64,000 nucleotides of DNA from Porodaedalea pini (GCA_002794775.1 NBAY01000004.1:558001-622000); one strand, 5' to 3'. Counted from the stretch's first letter, positions 51,025-63,963 are shown. Translations and numbers: made by a program. Notes: a model not told the origin generated them from the letters alone.

Positions 51025-53553
51025 CTACGAGCCAAAAGCAGGGACTTGACTTGCAAACTTGCTACGCGCGCGAATTTGGGGACCCCAGCGGAAAAGCTAA
51101 TCGAAAAGATCAATCAGCGAAAGAGAAAAGGGAGAGCGCGGGGAAAACTTACGACGAAAGGGATAGGCATCATCAAGACGGCGATGCAGGCGAATACTGT
51201 GTTCGCCCACTTAAACGTCAACGCATTGTACATCTGCGTCGTGAAGAGCGGGAAGACCGTGCCTCCCAGATTACCTGTGTGGAGAAGTAGATGAGTATAG
51301 AAAAAGAGAAGAGGCCTAGGGTAACGAGCGTGCTCACGGCAAAGACTCTGACCAGCTAGAGCAGATGATGCGAATGGACCATAACTGAAATCAGATCAGC
51401 AGCTGCTGGACGGACGGTAAAGAACAGAACACCCTTACCAGTCGGCTAGATATGTAAAGACAGCGAGATAGATCATGAAGATTGACCACATAAACAGCTA
51501 TGCGGAGGTCAAGTAAATAACAAGGTAGAGAGACTGGTGAAGGAAGTACTGACGGTAATAGCGACACACATTCCTATCCAATGTACTTGCTCCAAGGACG
51601 TCCATGCATATATAAACATCGACACGGGGAAGAGTATTCCTGCTGCACACGAGGAATACAACCGGGCCTCATGGCCACGGATTTTGAATTTCTTCCTAGA
51701 AGCAAAAGGCGCAAAATTTAATTGTGACTTCCGCTGAAGAGGAAACAAAGGTGCTCACGCGTAAATCTTTTCTTGATAGAAAATGTTGGTTAAGTACCCG
51801 AGAGTGGATCCGATCCTGTCAGGGAGTAAGAGCTATTCTTCCTTCATGGTCGAGAGCACGCGACATACAGCATGGTCACGTAGACTGAACCGACTTCTCC
51901 AAGGTTGAAGTTGTGTAATTGCTCGAACGCCGGGGCAATCGACCTGCATAAACACCGTCAGGAAATCGAAAGGGCTGTGATATAGACAAGTACACACTCA
52001 ATCAGGACGTATAAAATACCCCACGCAAAGCCAACCCATAACTTCACAAGGACGATCAGCATTTCTCCAAAACAAATACCGGAATGCACTCACACTAAAC
52101 GAGGCGACGACCGGTTCAGTGAGTAACAAGTCTAACATAGGGATCAGAAACTGATCTATTCAACCGTCGAGCAAATGCATGACCCACGTAAAGGCCGGGT
52201 GCAAGAAATGAGGATCAATGAGCGTAAGCTGCCTCGTTCATCTTCAATTCGTGCACGATACCGGTTATCGCCTGTCTCTTTACGCAGCTTCTTTGCAAGC
52301 CTCGTCAGAAGAACGGACGAGCGCGTTTCCTTCATAACAAAGATTATGGAAATAAGCATGGCGCCCGTCACTCTATCGGGGGTACAAGGATGAATGAGGA
52401 GCGAAGTGAGAAGAAAGACAGCTGGAGACATACATCAAGTGAATCCACTGAATCCAGCGCCATTCCAGATGCTTGTTCATTGCGATCCAACCGGCGGAAG
52501 TTGGCCCGACACCTGTAGCACTCATCGCAGCGATTGAGAATACCGCCATAGGCATTCCTCGTCTATCGGAACTCTTGTCAGCAACGTATACAAATCAAAT
52601 AAATATAGGAGATTACTCACTCATGGGGCGCCCAAATGTCTGCAATGGTACCCCCGACCATTGTTGACCCTGTTGACCCTGCTGCGCCAGCAATGAAACG
52701 CAAAACAATGACAGTCTGAATGTTCTTCGCTCTATATTCCAAGTATGCCATGAGACGATGTACATAAAATTTTTGAAAAGGGATTGACTGACAGAGCGAC
52801 ACCGAGGTGCATCAGAAGTAGGATAAAGGTCGAACCGATGTAGAGGGGTTGACGGCCGAACTCCTCACTTAGAGGAGCGAGAACTAACGGGAAGAGGGCG
52901 AAACCTAACGCATATACACTGAGACCCACAGTTGCTTGGTACTCTGTGCAATTGAGATCGCGAGTCATAGATGAATATCCCATCGCATATGTAGAAGCAA
53001 CGGCCGCTGATGAGAAAGTATGAGCGCGCAGGTCAAGTGAGGGGAAATGGGGTGATAGTGCATACCAACAAGCCCTGTCAAGCCAGACGAGACGCAAGTA
53101 ATAGCCCACTTCCGACCGCGCGAGTAATTGGCCGGATTGCGAGGGTCGCCTTTCTCCCAGTCAACCTGCAGTAGCGTAAGATGCTCCAAGTCTGTATGAC
53201 GTGAAAAATACACGGACGTAAAGAATTTCCTCTGACTCAAAGGAGTCGGATGCTGATGCCTCGCCTGCCCTCTCTTTCTTCAAGTCGTCTTCGTCTTCCT
53301 CCTTGTGCTCCTCTGGATGCTCGTCATGGTGTGTATGATGGTGCTCATGTACGCCCTCTCGAGAAAAAGCCCTAGCCAGGCTCTGTGGAAAGCCTTCTTC
53401 CAGTTCGCGGGCCAAGGGCCGCGATCCTAGACTTAGTCGTGAGTCGACATACTCCTGGACCGAGTTGACCCTCCGGATGGCTAGGTGCTCGAAGGGCGTT
53501 TCGCGGTCGTCAGCAAGCGTCCGGCTTGCGACGCTGCCTGGGGTGTCCGCCAT
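51025..53553 (-). CDS. MFS transporter, DHA1/polyamine-drug type, multi-exon
   Basis: A plasma-membrane proton-coupled antiporter by family. It starts MADTPGSVAS at 53553 with a hydrophilic His/Glu-rich N-terminal tail. The core begins VDWEKGDPRNPANYSRGRKW. TM helices are spread over many exons: AAVASTYAMG, the loop-2 motif LSEEFGRQP, VLRFIAGAAGSTGSTMVGGTIADIW, MPMAVFSIAAMSATGVGP, a central charged loop (KKLRKETGDNRYRARIED), LLLTEPVVASFS, SCAAGILFPVSMFIYAW, YGPFASSALAGQSLCR and NLGGTVFPLFTTQMYNAL. The last exon ends ...QVPAFGS before TAG at 51025-51027. Introns are about 50-60 bp with GT-AG ends, for example 52-base GTACGT...GCAG after EEIL. The substrate is unknown. I checked the joins by eye and saw no lesion. 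Confidence 0.85.
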
Positions 53554-54321
53554 GAGAGGGAAATGAAAGGTCCGTGATGAAAAGACACGGCACCTACTTT
53601 GATATATGTAAAACGTTTAAGAACTTACTCTCCACGGTTAGTGGTTACTTCATTATCCGGCCATGGATAACGACTGACACGCAAAAACATGACACTTATT
53701 TTCCTCATAAGGTAGCCAGCTCTCCGTAGCACGCCTCTAGGCATTTCTCTATGTCGCCGTGCCGCTCAATTGTCTCAAACCTTCTCTGAAAGTCGCAATT
53801 CATTCGCCGACGTCGTTCATAACGGAAGTCGAAGACAGCGGTCGGCGGGAAGAGAATCGCATTTGGCCAATAGAGTGCATTTCCTAATCGACATTACTGC
53901 AGCCCGACGCTGTCCGTGATTTCGGCCGATAATTTTAGACCAGTTCGATTGGCTGGATTGCAGAATAGCTCATGATTAAAACGCAGCTGCGTTACTGAAG
54001 GAGAGACGGACGTGGATTTCGTTCATGGACGCAGCGAGCGAGCTTTCAGGAAATAACGCGAGCGGAAAGAGCTCGTCGATTCAAACATGATCGGCACTGA
54101 TCGTCGGGTTCGCATATAGTCAGCCAATCAATATTGCCTCCAACAGCTGCGCAACCTCTGGCAAGAGTGCACAGTACATTTATTCGCCTATTTTCCATTG
54201 ATTAGAACAACCTATGTTATAAAGCCTGCGAGCTCTCTCAAATCCATGGCCAATGATCCGGTTCCTCCGTCAATACCTTTGAAGCGCTTTCTCCTCACAT
54301 GATTAGAATGACCCTCTCAAC
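53554..54321. other. Divergent intergenic region between MFS and hydrolase genes
   Basis: The last ~140 bases (54180-54321) resemble 55755-55895 upstream of the second hydrolase, including GCCTGCGAGCTCTCTCA; this is duplicated promoter sequence. No gene seen. Confidence 0.5.
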
Positions 54322-55562
54322 ATGCCGCTAATCATCGTCAATGACCAAGGCCACAGTCTTTTCTATGAAGACACAGGCCCGCCACCGAATGCAGATGATC
54401 CTTATACAACATTAATAATTGTTCATGGGACCGCATTTCATGGACGTGGGTTGCGCAATGCATTAATATTGTTCCTTCTGCGCTTGAGCTTATCTCACTC
54501 CCAGAGATCTTCAGACGCCTCCTCCCGCTCGCCCCACAGCGTCGGCTCCGGCTCGTAGTCGTCAACCGTCGTGACTATCCCGGTTCGTCCCCGTATACAG
54601 ACGACGAGCTCGAACAAATAAGGGTAGACAATGCCGAAACGCACGCTCAATTTGCAAGAGCCCGAGCGGCCGAGTTCGCTCAGTTTATCAGATGTTTTGT
54701 TGAGAAGGAGAACGTACCGAAGGCTTCGTCTGACTGGAAACGCGGGGGCATAGTTTTGATGGCATGGTCATCTGGAAATGGCTATACGCTTCCGCTGCTG
54801 GCCTATGTCGACGCTATCTCCAAACGTACGAGGGAGGTTGTTGAGCCCTATCTGCGCTCCTACATAGTATTTGGTAAGATTAATATTACTCACAGCAAAT
54901 CTACTGCTTTTATCCTTGTGCTTATGTGGGTTATCGGGAAGATGTTCCACCCAGTATCCTCGGCGTCCCTTTCATCGACTATGGTTTCAGGCTCCTCACA
55001 GACGCGTCCTTAAATCCCGAAGAACGCACTCGCCGCTTCAATGAGTGGGTCAGCGCGTACTTCATGCACAAGAGTCATACCTCGCGCAATACCGCAGACT
55101 TACAGCTCGTTCCAGCCGAGGGGTCGCGCATGAGCACGATCCAGTCTATGACTGCCGAAGAAGAGCGCGAAACGACACACTACGCCGCTGTCTCACGCAG
55201 CGAGATCGGCGCGAGCACGGCGAGCCCCGCGACATATGCTGAACGCATGCGTCGCGCTCTGTTCGATGACGCACTTGCGAAGTACTGGCCGCGGTGCGGC
55301 GTTGATGTTGTTTGGTGCGAGAATTCGACGTTGGAGAGCGTCCAAGTTATGTGGGGTGTTGAGGCGGCGAGGGAGAAGGCTGACGACGAGGGGATCGTGG
55401 GGAGGCCGTTGAGAATCATTATGATGCCCGGAGCTAATCATTTTGTGAGTATGCTGCATAATACTCGGATACGTGTCAAGATACTCACTAGATCTATTTC
55501 AGCCACATTGGGATGAGCCTGAGATGACCATAGAATTCTTTGCGGGAGTTATTCATACCTGA
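54322..55562 (+). CDS. Alpha/beta hydrolase, copy 1 (351 aa, 4 exons)
   Basis: Exons 54322-54445, 54505-54873, 54942-55444, 55503-55562, all GT-AG, total 352 codons. It has an oxyanion-hole region IIVHGTAFHG, LRLVVVNRRDYPGSS, a nucleophile elbow A-W-S-S-G-N-G at about residue 130, and a late His in MMPGANHF just before the last intron. This is the alpha/beta-hydrolase-1 layout; no signal peptide, so probably cytosolic. The substrate is unknown. It is a tandem duplicate of the next gene with exon lengths identical base for base. Confidence 0.85.
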
Positions 55563-55895
55563 CAAGGACACTTTCGGACTAGAGAAATGATTATAAGCAT
55601 GTTTTATACTGTACGTCCATCGATTCATAGGGATTCTTTAAGAACAGAAATAGTGGCAGCGGCAGCAGCCAAATAAAACAAACCATTGCGAGAGGCTATA
55701 TATGTCCAGTACCACCGGCAAGAGTACGCTGTACGTTTCTTCGCCTGAATTCTATCGATTAGGACAACCTAGCGCTATATACAGGAACTGTGTGATATAG
55801 CCTGCGAGCTCTCTCACATCCATAAACAATGAGCCGGTTGCTCTGTCCATATATTTGAAGAGCTTTCTCCCAGTGATTAAGACGGCCCTCTCAGC
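55563..55895. other. Intergenic between the hydrolase copies
   Basis: Contains the duplicated upstream block (55755-55895) shared with 54180-54321. No gene seen. Confidence 0.5.
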
Positions 55896-57126
55896 ATGCC
55901 ATTAATCACTGTCGATGACCAAGGCCACAGTCTTTTCTATGAAGACACGGGACCGCCACCAAGTGCGGAGGATCTCTATACAACTTTGATTATTGTTCAT
56001 GGAACGGCATTTCACGGACGTGAGTCGGCGGGCCGTGTATCCTTCTTTCTGTACTTGAGCTAATATTCTCATGGCCAGAGATCTTCAGGCGGCTCCTCCC
56101 GCTCGCCCCACAGCATCAGCTCCGGCTCGTGGTCGTCAATCGTCGCGACTATCCCGGGTCTTCTCCATATACAGATGATGATCTCGAGAAAATAAGAGTA
56201 GACAATGCCGAAACTCATGCAGAATTTGCAATGAGGCGAGCAGCCGAGTTTGCAGAGTTTATCAAATGTTTTGTAGAGAAGGAGAATGTGCCAAAGGCTT
56301 CATCTGACTGGAAACGCGGGGGTGTAGTGCTGATGGCCTGGTCATCTGGAAATGGCTACACGATTCCGTTGCTAGCGTATGCAGACTCCATTCCAGAGAG
56401 CACGAGGGAGGTCATCGAGCCTTACTTGCGTTCGCACATTGCATTCGGTGCGAAATAGCTTCGAGAGCTCAGATGTGTTCATTGATGTGTCCGTGAATTA
56501 TTGCAGATGCCCCGCGCTGGATCCTGGGTGTCCCGTCCATCACCCACGGGTTCGGAGTCCTCACAGACGAGTCCCTAAGTCTCGAAGAGCGCGCTCGTCG
56601 CTTCAACGAGTGGGTCAGCGCATACTACACGCACAAGAGCCTCACATCACGCAACATCGCGGACCTGCAGCTCGCTCCAGCTGAGGGGTCGCGCAAGAGC
56701 ACGATTCAGTCTATGACTGCCGAAGAAGAACGAGAAACGACACATTATGCCGCTGTCTCACGCAGCGAGATCGGCGCGCGCACAGGGAGCCCCGAAATAT
56801 ATGCTGAACGCATGCGTCGCGCTCTGTTCGATGACGCACTTGCGAAGTACTGGCCGCGGTGCGGTGTTGATGTCGTCTGGTGCGAGAACTCGACGTGGGC
56901 GAGTGTCGATGCTATGTGGGGTTTCCAGGCGGCGAGGGAGAAGGCTGACGACGAGGGGATTGTTGGGAGGCCGTTGAGGATCATAATGATGCCAGGCGTG
57001 AATCATTTCGTGAGAATGCCATTGAATTCTGATATGAACACAGAATACTCACCAGCTTTATTTCAGCCACATTGGGACGACCCCGAGATGACAATAAAGT
57101 TCTTTGCGGAAGTTACTAGTGCTTGA
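55896..57126 (+). CDS. Alpha/beta hydrolase, copy 2 (351 aa, 4 exons)
   Basis: Exons 55896-56019, 56079-56447, 56507-57009, 57067-57126: 124, 369, 503 and 60 bp, the same as copy 1. It starts MPLITVDDQGHSLFYEDTGPPP. It keeps IIVHGTAFHG, the AWSSGNG elbow and MMPGVNHF. Differences from copy 1 cluster in exon 3 (DAPRWILGVPSITHGF versus DVPPSILGVPFIDYGF), which may line the substrate pocket. Both copies look intact. Confidence 0.86.
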
Positions 57127-57547
57127 CTAAGAGTAAGGAATCTGTAAGGTTGATTAGTATGGGTACGTTCCACACCAGTTTATGAATCATATTGTCGTTT
57201 TCGGAAATCGAGTATCATGATGAAATGAACTGAGGCCATGTACCCGCTCACTGCATGAAAACTACCCAGGCAGGGGTAGCAGCTGAGCATAATGAGACAC
57301 CGCAAGAAACCGAATTAGCATGTATAACGGGATGTCGAGATATCCGGATGGAGCAACTTGAAGACGCGACGCGTACTGTACATAAGCGAAAGCGCGTCTC
57401 GAACACGTGCATGTTCAATGAGCGTGTCCCGGCTTTCGGCTCGTTACCAGGTCTGTTACTCGACGTCCACCACAGCGGCGAGCACATAAGGCAGCTCTAG
57501 AGACATTGTCTTTGCCCGCCCCTTCACGGCCCCCTTCACGATTCGAA
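57127..57547. other. Intergenic, no gene seen
   Basis: 3' flank of hydrolase copy 2 and upstream region of the next gene. ORFs on both strands here have no recognisable domain. Confidence 0.4.
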
Positions 57548-59293
57548 ATGTCGTACTTCCCGTTCACTTTCCGCTTCACTGTTCCGGGATTATCTAACCC
57601 ATTTGCTTCGTCGGCACCAGCCGCCTCCGAGTCTGGACGTCACGAGCATCACAGCCAGGCTCAGTCTGACACGAAACGCCTGAAACGGAATTTCGACAGC
57701 GGCTGTGAGCATCCTGCCCCTTCTTATCGGCGACGTCCACCTCCTGGTCCACCGTCTGCACCACTCGTTCGCAAAAGAGGATGGCAGCCCTCCTCTGCTG
57801 AGCCCTCCCAAGCTGCCATCATCACTCCTTCGACTACCGGAATCTTTAACGCCACGCCCAAGTACCGGGACATGTCCGACGCGCAGAATGAAGGAGATGA
57901 CGACAAGGATGCCGTGCTAGGTGAGTGCATGCTAGCCACGTTTATCTCGCTTAGATATCTGTTCAGTGTTCTATCTGCTCGTTCGAATTCGTTCGATCCG
58001 TCCCGATGTTTGCACGCCGCGCTACACGAGTGTTTGCATTATATTACTGTAGCATGTCGTGCACGTTGCTCTACGAACTCGTCTTCCCAATGTCCAATGC
58101 TGTCATGGACCAACATGTTGTCTGACTATGCTCTCTTCGTTATACTCATCCTGAACTTTCCCTTCTCGCCAACGTCAATATGTATATTGGTGTTTATACT
58201 CCTTGTTTTACCAGATCTCCCTCCCTCGAAGAGACGCAAAGGCCTTACCGGATCTTTCATCTCCACGGCCTTCAATGCTGCTCTCGTCGGTGCAGCGGTT
58301 GGCCTCACAGTATTCAGAATGTGAGCCCTTATTCCTCCGTCTCTTCAGTATTTGCTGATGGCGAATTCAGGTGGAAGGACCGAGGAAAAGAGATTGAGCA
58401 GTCGCCGCCTCCTCCGTATCAAGAAGAATGGGTTAGGGCTAAAGTGAGCCAAGTTATTTCTGTCGTCTAGACGAGCGAACTAATCGTGTTGCCCAGCGTA
58501 CTATAGTAGCGCCAGAACCAGAGACCCCTCAGCCAGGCCTTTCGCGCGTGCAGAAAGGACATGCCACTGCGTCATCGCATAAACGGCACGCAGGCCCTGT
58601 CCGTCATCGCCAGAAGGTTGTCAGGAAGACAATCCATATCAAAAGAGATAGAGAGATGTCTCCGAAGAAGACATCGCCAGAGGTTCAGCAAGAACATTTT
58701 GCTGAGCATACACCTGTTGCGCACAAGTCGGTTGTGGAGGAGGATCCGGTGGATGAGGTATGATTCACGTCTATGTGGAATTTAAATAGCTGACATATGG
58801 TTAGATGGACTGGATCGGCGATAAGCTTGCACAACTTATTGAAGAAGGAAAACGTGCTCTCGGCAAAGAAATTGTAGTCGCCAGCGAGGCACCCGAAGAT
58901 GAAGTCGATGACGGAGACGGGAATTGGGTGGAGGAGGAACCGGAGGCGTCTACATCTTTTGCTTCTTATTCATCCCGGCGCGTCATCCCAAGCAGCCCAT
59001 CCAAGCGCTCTCGCCATGCAGGCGCTAACAGCGTCCCTACGTCGGCATCCTCTCCTCGCCCTACTTTCTCCTTGCATTCGCGCTTTCATTCCGACGACCT
59101 GACCGCCAGTCTGCCGCCAACACCCAATCAATCGACGAGCTTCGCATTCGAGTCAGGCGTGGGCTCAACTTCTTTCTTGTCTAGCACGTACGACGCGGAA
59201 AGCCCTTCCATCCGCGAATCGATGGAGCGAGCTCGTGCTGCATACCTACAGAAACGTGGATTGGCTCTTGATAGACAAGAAAATCGCTACTAG
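57548..59293 (+). CDS. Uncharacterised protein with one predicted membrane segment (433 aa, 5 exons)
   Basis: Exons 57548-57920, 58215-58320, 58371-58443, 58497-58757, 58805-59293, total 434 codons. The start is MSYFPFTFRFTVPG. I do not recognise the family. The N-terminal half is polar with basic runs (KRLKRNFD, SKRRKG). Exon 2 encodes a hydrophobic stretch (FISTAFNAALVGAAVGLTVF) that could span a membrane. The C-terminal half is acidic then Ser/Pro-rich (RRVIPSSPSKRSRHAG) and ends in a helical ERARAAYLQKRGLAL. The first intron (57921-58214, 294 bp) is much longer than its neighbours, stop-free and a multiple of three, so its retention would add 98 residues. Confidence 0.7.
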
Positions 59294-59984
59294 TCCTTTC
59301 GCTTCTCTCTCTTTTTTTTCTCCTTTTCTTCTACTTCCGTTCGACTTGCAATCCCTATTTTATTCTTCAACATCGCATCGCTATGAACACAGGTACTCTC
59401 GCTTTTCGCTCTTCATTTGCATCATCCCTTCCACTTCATCGGTATGTCCGTTATGTCTGTCATGTCCTTATGCCCCCCTTTCCTTATGTTTCGGAGCTTG
59501 AAACATATTAGAAACTGCCGCGGTGTAATTTATTAGTGTACTTCGTCTCTGGTTGTAACGTTACTCTTGCTAGTAGGATATAAAAAAGTGTTTATGCAGG
59601 CAATGAATTTGTCTGCTTTGGATTGTTGAGTGAATATGAAACTCGCGTGCTGTGCACTGCCGGACTTCATTGACTCCGTCCATCACCTTACCGTTGCGCA
59701 CAGTTCACACCCGGTCTTAACATAAGAGGCCTCGGCACTCTTCAAGCTCCAGTAAACAGTTGTTCAGACCTGCTGAAACTAACTGCTCTGAACTCCGGAA
59801 CGCATCACCAGAGTCTTGCTCTCGGGACCGCGCATTCGTGCTCGAATACAGGGTGGAACCTTGTACGTTGAATACTCACGACTGATGCGCGTGCAGCATC
59901 AAATTAAGACTCGTTCTATTACTTATGGCTGGTTTACCCCTCTATTCCAGCTAGGCTGTCCAGGGTTTGCAGACCATAAACGCG
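59294..59984. other. Intergenic, no gene seen
   Basis: Pyrimidine-rich 3' flank of the previous gene (59295-59350) and upstream region of the Rab-GAP gene. AG dinucleotides just before 59985 could belong to a 5'-UTR intron. Confidence 0.4.
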
Positions 59985-62900
59985 ATGGCGACCATCTCGA
60001 CGGTGCTGCGCAACTTTCAGGAGCCAACGCGCGACGACCTCACGCGCATCTTCTTCGCGCTGCCGCCGGACGATGCAGAATCTAGAACTAACCTTACAAT
60101 CGGCGGCGGCAGCGATGTAAAGAGTGATGAGAAGGCGCGCACGAGCTCGAAGACAACGACCCCGGAGGAGCGCGGGGAGATGGAGATCAACGCGGTGCTC
60201 AGTCTCGGGGAGGAGGGTGTGGAGGATTCGTATGTGCGTGCTTAATTTGAAAACAATGGGGGAGACAAGTCGGAAGTACTGTTGCTGACTGGGGGGTAGG
60301 CGGGACGGCTGCACCTCCTTCCGCCGTTCTTGACATTCGCGTCGCTCGATCGCAAGAGCGTGCGCTTCACGCTTCCGCTGTGCACCGTCCGTCGCGTCGA
60401 GCGGCTCAACACGCGCACGGGCGTCTTCGCGCTCAGCCTGCTCATCTGGCATGGGATGAAAATCGTGCGTTCCAGTTTACCTATGCTCTTCCAGCCCATA
60501 ATGTTTGAGTAAATACTGACGCGGCACGACACGGTAGATCGTGCAGCTGACGGCACTGCGTCCAACCGCAGATCTCTTCTGTGCATATCTGCGGGACGCG
60601 CTGAAGACTCAATTGCAGCGTGGGCAGATGAAGGCCATGAAGGCGTTCGTCAAGACGTGCTACTCAGAGGAGCTGCTTTCCGCGGGTGCGGCAGATGTGG
60701 AGCAGGAAAAAGCGGCCGCGGATGCAGGACAGTCGCCGCTTAGCGAGGTTGGAGCCAACGACATTGCAAAGCCACAGGATGGGGAACCTAAGTTCCATGG
60801 TGGGCTTGGACTCAAATTCAGGTTCCCGGGTGATCCCAAGAAGTGCGTATATCTCTACTTAAAAGACTTTCCACTAACCTGACATTTCCACAAGGCTCCG
60901 AGAGGCTTCGAAGATCAAGCTTTGGACAATATATCTTCGCGGTGAGTTAGTCTTTTGCCTCGCTTTACAGCATATACTCATCTGTAACCGCAGCTCACGG
61001 AAGAAACCTGTCGCTTCTCCGTTATCCTCAGTTCACTCGTCTCGTCCAAGTTGGCTTGCCAAACCGTCTACGTGGTGAGATTTGGGAAACCCTTTCTGGG
61101 TCTCTATACCTGCGATTCGCCAATCCTGGTCTGTATCACAAAATTCTCGATGACAACAAGGACAGAACTACCACCAGTATGGATGATATCGAGAAGGATC
61201 TCCACCGCAGCCTTCCGGAGTACTCTGCGTATCAAAGCGAGGTACGTCCGATCTTTTTTGTCTTGAAGATCAATTCACATATCATTGATACTTAAGGTTG
61301 GGATTTCAACTCTGCGCAGGGTGTTGACTGCATATAGCTTCAGGAATCCGGAGCTTGGTTATTGTCAGGTGCATCTCAGTTTTGTCAATTGTGAAGATTT
61401 GACCATACTGACGTGTAGCTGCCTTACACAGGCTATGAATATACTGGCTGCCGCTATTCTAATGTACCTCTCCAATCTACTTGCTTTGTTACCATACTTC
61501 TGATTCGTATACTTGCAGTTATATGTCTGAAGAACAAGCATTCTGGCTTCTTGAGGTTCTCTGCGTCCGGCTCCTACCTGGATATTATAGCCCTCGATGC
61601 ACGGGACCCTTCTGGACCAACGCGTCTTCGAATCCTTAGTCCAGAAATGCCTTCCGATGATCCATGATCATTTCCATGCAGTCGACGTCCAGTTGTCCGT
61701 TGCATCTCTACCTTGGTTCTTAAGCTTGTGCGTATTTTGCGCTAGAAGTTCGGGATCCTGCTCTCGTTAATTGTTCCACTTGCTGCCTCTTTCCAACAGG
61801 TACATCAACAGTATGCCGATGATTTTCGCTTTCCGGATCGTGGACTGTTTCTTCTGCATGGGACCTAAAGTGTTGTTCCAGATTGGGTTTGTCAGTTTAT
61901 CTTCCAAACGACTGCTAGCCATCTGACCCATTTCGCAATAGGCTTGGTAAGAGTGGTTGATGTGATAGTGCCCATTCGAGTTACTGACATATCGCAGCTA
62001 TTCTCAAAATCAACGGGGAGGCATTACTTGAAATACAAGATGACGGAGGTTTCATCAGGTATGAGAATCCCTGCAAAGAACGGCATAAATAAATTCTCAA
62101 CGAAGTCTAGCCTCATGCGAGACTATTTCGCCTCGCTCGGCGATTCTGCACACCCAGACTCGTCCGATCCGCGTATGCGCGCTATTACCCGTTTCCAAGA
62201 ACTCTTGCTCGTCTCCTTCCGCGAGTTCTCCGTTATCACTGACGAGACTATCCAGTCTGAGCGACGGAAGTTCCGCGGGGAGATCATTCGGAGCATTGAA
62301 TCCTTCGCAAAGCGCTCTGCTGTTCGCAGTCTCAAGCGTTCCGGTCGATTCAACAAGGAACAGCTCGGGTTGATATATGACGCGTTGTTCAAGGCGATCT
62401 GCGTGTGCCTGCCGTAGTTGACGAGAAGATGCCGGCGATGCTCCTGAACACTGGCATGAGCGAGGAGCAGCACAAGCAGGAGACACGAATAGGGCTGCGC
62501 ACGTTCAAGCTTTTCTTGAGCGAGGTGTGCACGTGGGCTCGTGACGATAAAATCATCTCAAACGGGTTCCAGGTAAGAGATCCAGATCTACACAATCTTA
62601 TCGTCTAACTTTTCGAAAGGAACGACTTGACCGAGAAGTTGCTGATCATGAAATTATTGACCGTCTATTTTTCTTCTGGGATACTTCATGTCGTGGCTCC
62701 TTGTCGCTGCAGGTAAGATTTGTGCTATGATTGTCAGCCTGTTCCATTTTTACGGCTTGCTTCCAGGATATTGTGGACGGTCTGGATGGCGTTATGTTTA
62801 ACGACCTGATGGAAAACATCGAATGGTTCTTCCACCTTCATGACAATGACAAGGACGGTTCCTTGACGAAGGATGAGCTATTGAAATTGTCAGAGTCCCT

Positions 62901-63963
62901 CCTAGTCAGTGTTTCCTGACCTTCTTTCGCATACGATAGCTAACATGCTTGACGTCAGTTCATTTTCCGCTTTGAAGTTGGCGATGCCTACTTGGGTGCT
63001 GTCAGTCGTTTCATGACAAATGCTTTCGAATATGGCGATGCGTTACTCCCAAGAGCTGGAGGTGAAGACGAGTTGGTGACTCCACCTATTGGCAACAATC
63101 AGCCTTATTTGAACCTGGCTACGTAAGTGTGTGCCAACTGTCCATTTCCACCTTTAAATGTCCTTTGTTTTCAGATTTCGGATGGTTGTCCTTGCCGATG
63201 AAATTCTCGAGTCCTTCTTCCAAACCGATTTATCTGCATCTTTCCAACTGGAGAACATCGTGGCCGAGGCGCCCCTTCCTCAGTCGAACAGCGGCTTCCT
63301 TGGTGGTCTTATCTCGAGTATTGTCACCGACGACAACAAGAAGATCTTCAACCGCTTTACGGACGAAATTGGGAAGACGATTGGTAGGCACCAGGTAAGA
63401 ACACAAAGGTCAAAAACCTGGGATATTCTCATTCATTGGGCTTTAGGTTGTTCATAAGCCGACCATCGGTCGGCAAATGCAGCTGCAAGAACCGAAGGCA
63501 CGCGAATCCCTCCTCGTGCCATCGATGCGCCGTTCCTCGTCTCGGTCGAGTCTCACGACGAGCGAGACTGCCGCCTCCCCACCAGCTCTCTCATCTTCAT
63601 CCTCCGCGCCGTCATCGCTCAATGTCACCAAGGAGGCCGCATCTGCACCGGCGGCAGAGCCGCTTTCGCCGCTCCCGCAGATCACGGCCGCAAACGCTGC
63701 GCTGCTTGATCGGCCAGCGTTCGCGATCGACGACGCCAAGGACGAGGATGATGACGAGGGCGATGATAATTTCGGAATTGGTGGCGATGATGACGAGGTT
63801 ATGGACGAAGTCGACGCGTTTTTGGAGGCGCACGATTCTGGACTCACGGCTGCGGATCAGGAGCTTGCTAAAGGTGAAGTTTCTACTCGGGCCGATTAGA
63901 TTGGAGATGTGCCTCACTGACTGTCTGGTTACAGACCTTGCCAAAGCTCCGCCGATGAAATGA
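59985..63963 (+). CDS. GRAM-TBC-EF-hand Rab GTPase-activating protein (Gyp2/TBC1D8-9-like), with two apparent frameshifts
   Basis: By family it accelerates GTP hydrolysis on Rab proteins in membrane traffic. A GRAM-like domain spans exons 1-3 ([26 protein letters not shown]). The TBC domain shows [12 protein letters not shown], the arginine finger in [12 protein letters not shown], the glutamine finger in GYCQAMN, then [18 protein letters not shown] 5-base micro-exon (61942-61946) precedes [18 protein letters not shown]. An EF-hand ([12 protein letters not shown], about 62850-62885) and an acidic Ser-rich tail follow, ending APPMK-stop. Two places lack one base: near 61591-61597 in the TBC domain (YYSP / MHGTLLDQ) and near 62388-62400 (LFKA / VPAVVDEKM). 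If real these truncate the protein; if sequencing errors, the gene is intact. Confidence 0.8.

Noticed and set aside
54338..55459. Minus-strand ORFs over the hydrolase genes
   Set aside because: Antisense shadows of exons whose sense product has clear alpha/beta hydrolase motifs and consistent splice sites.
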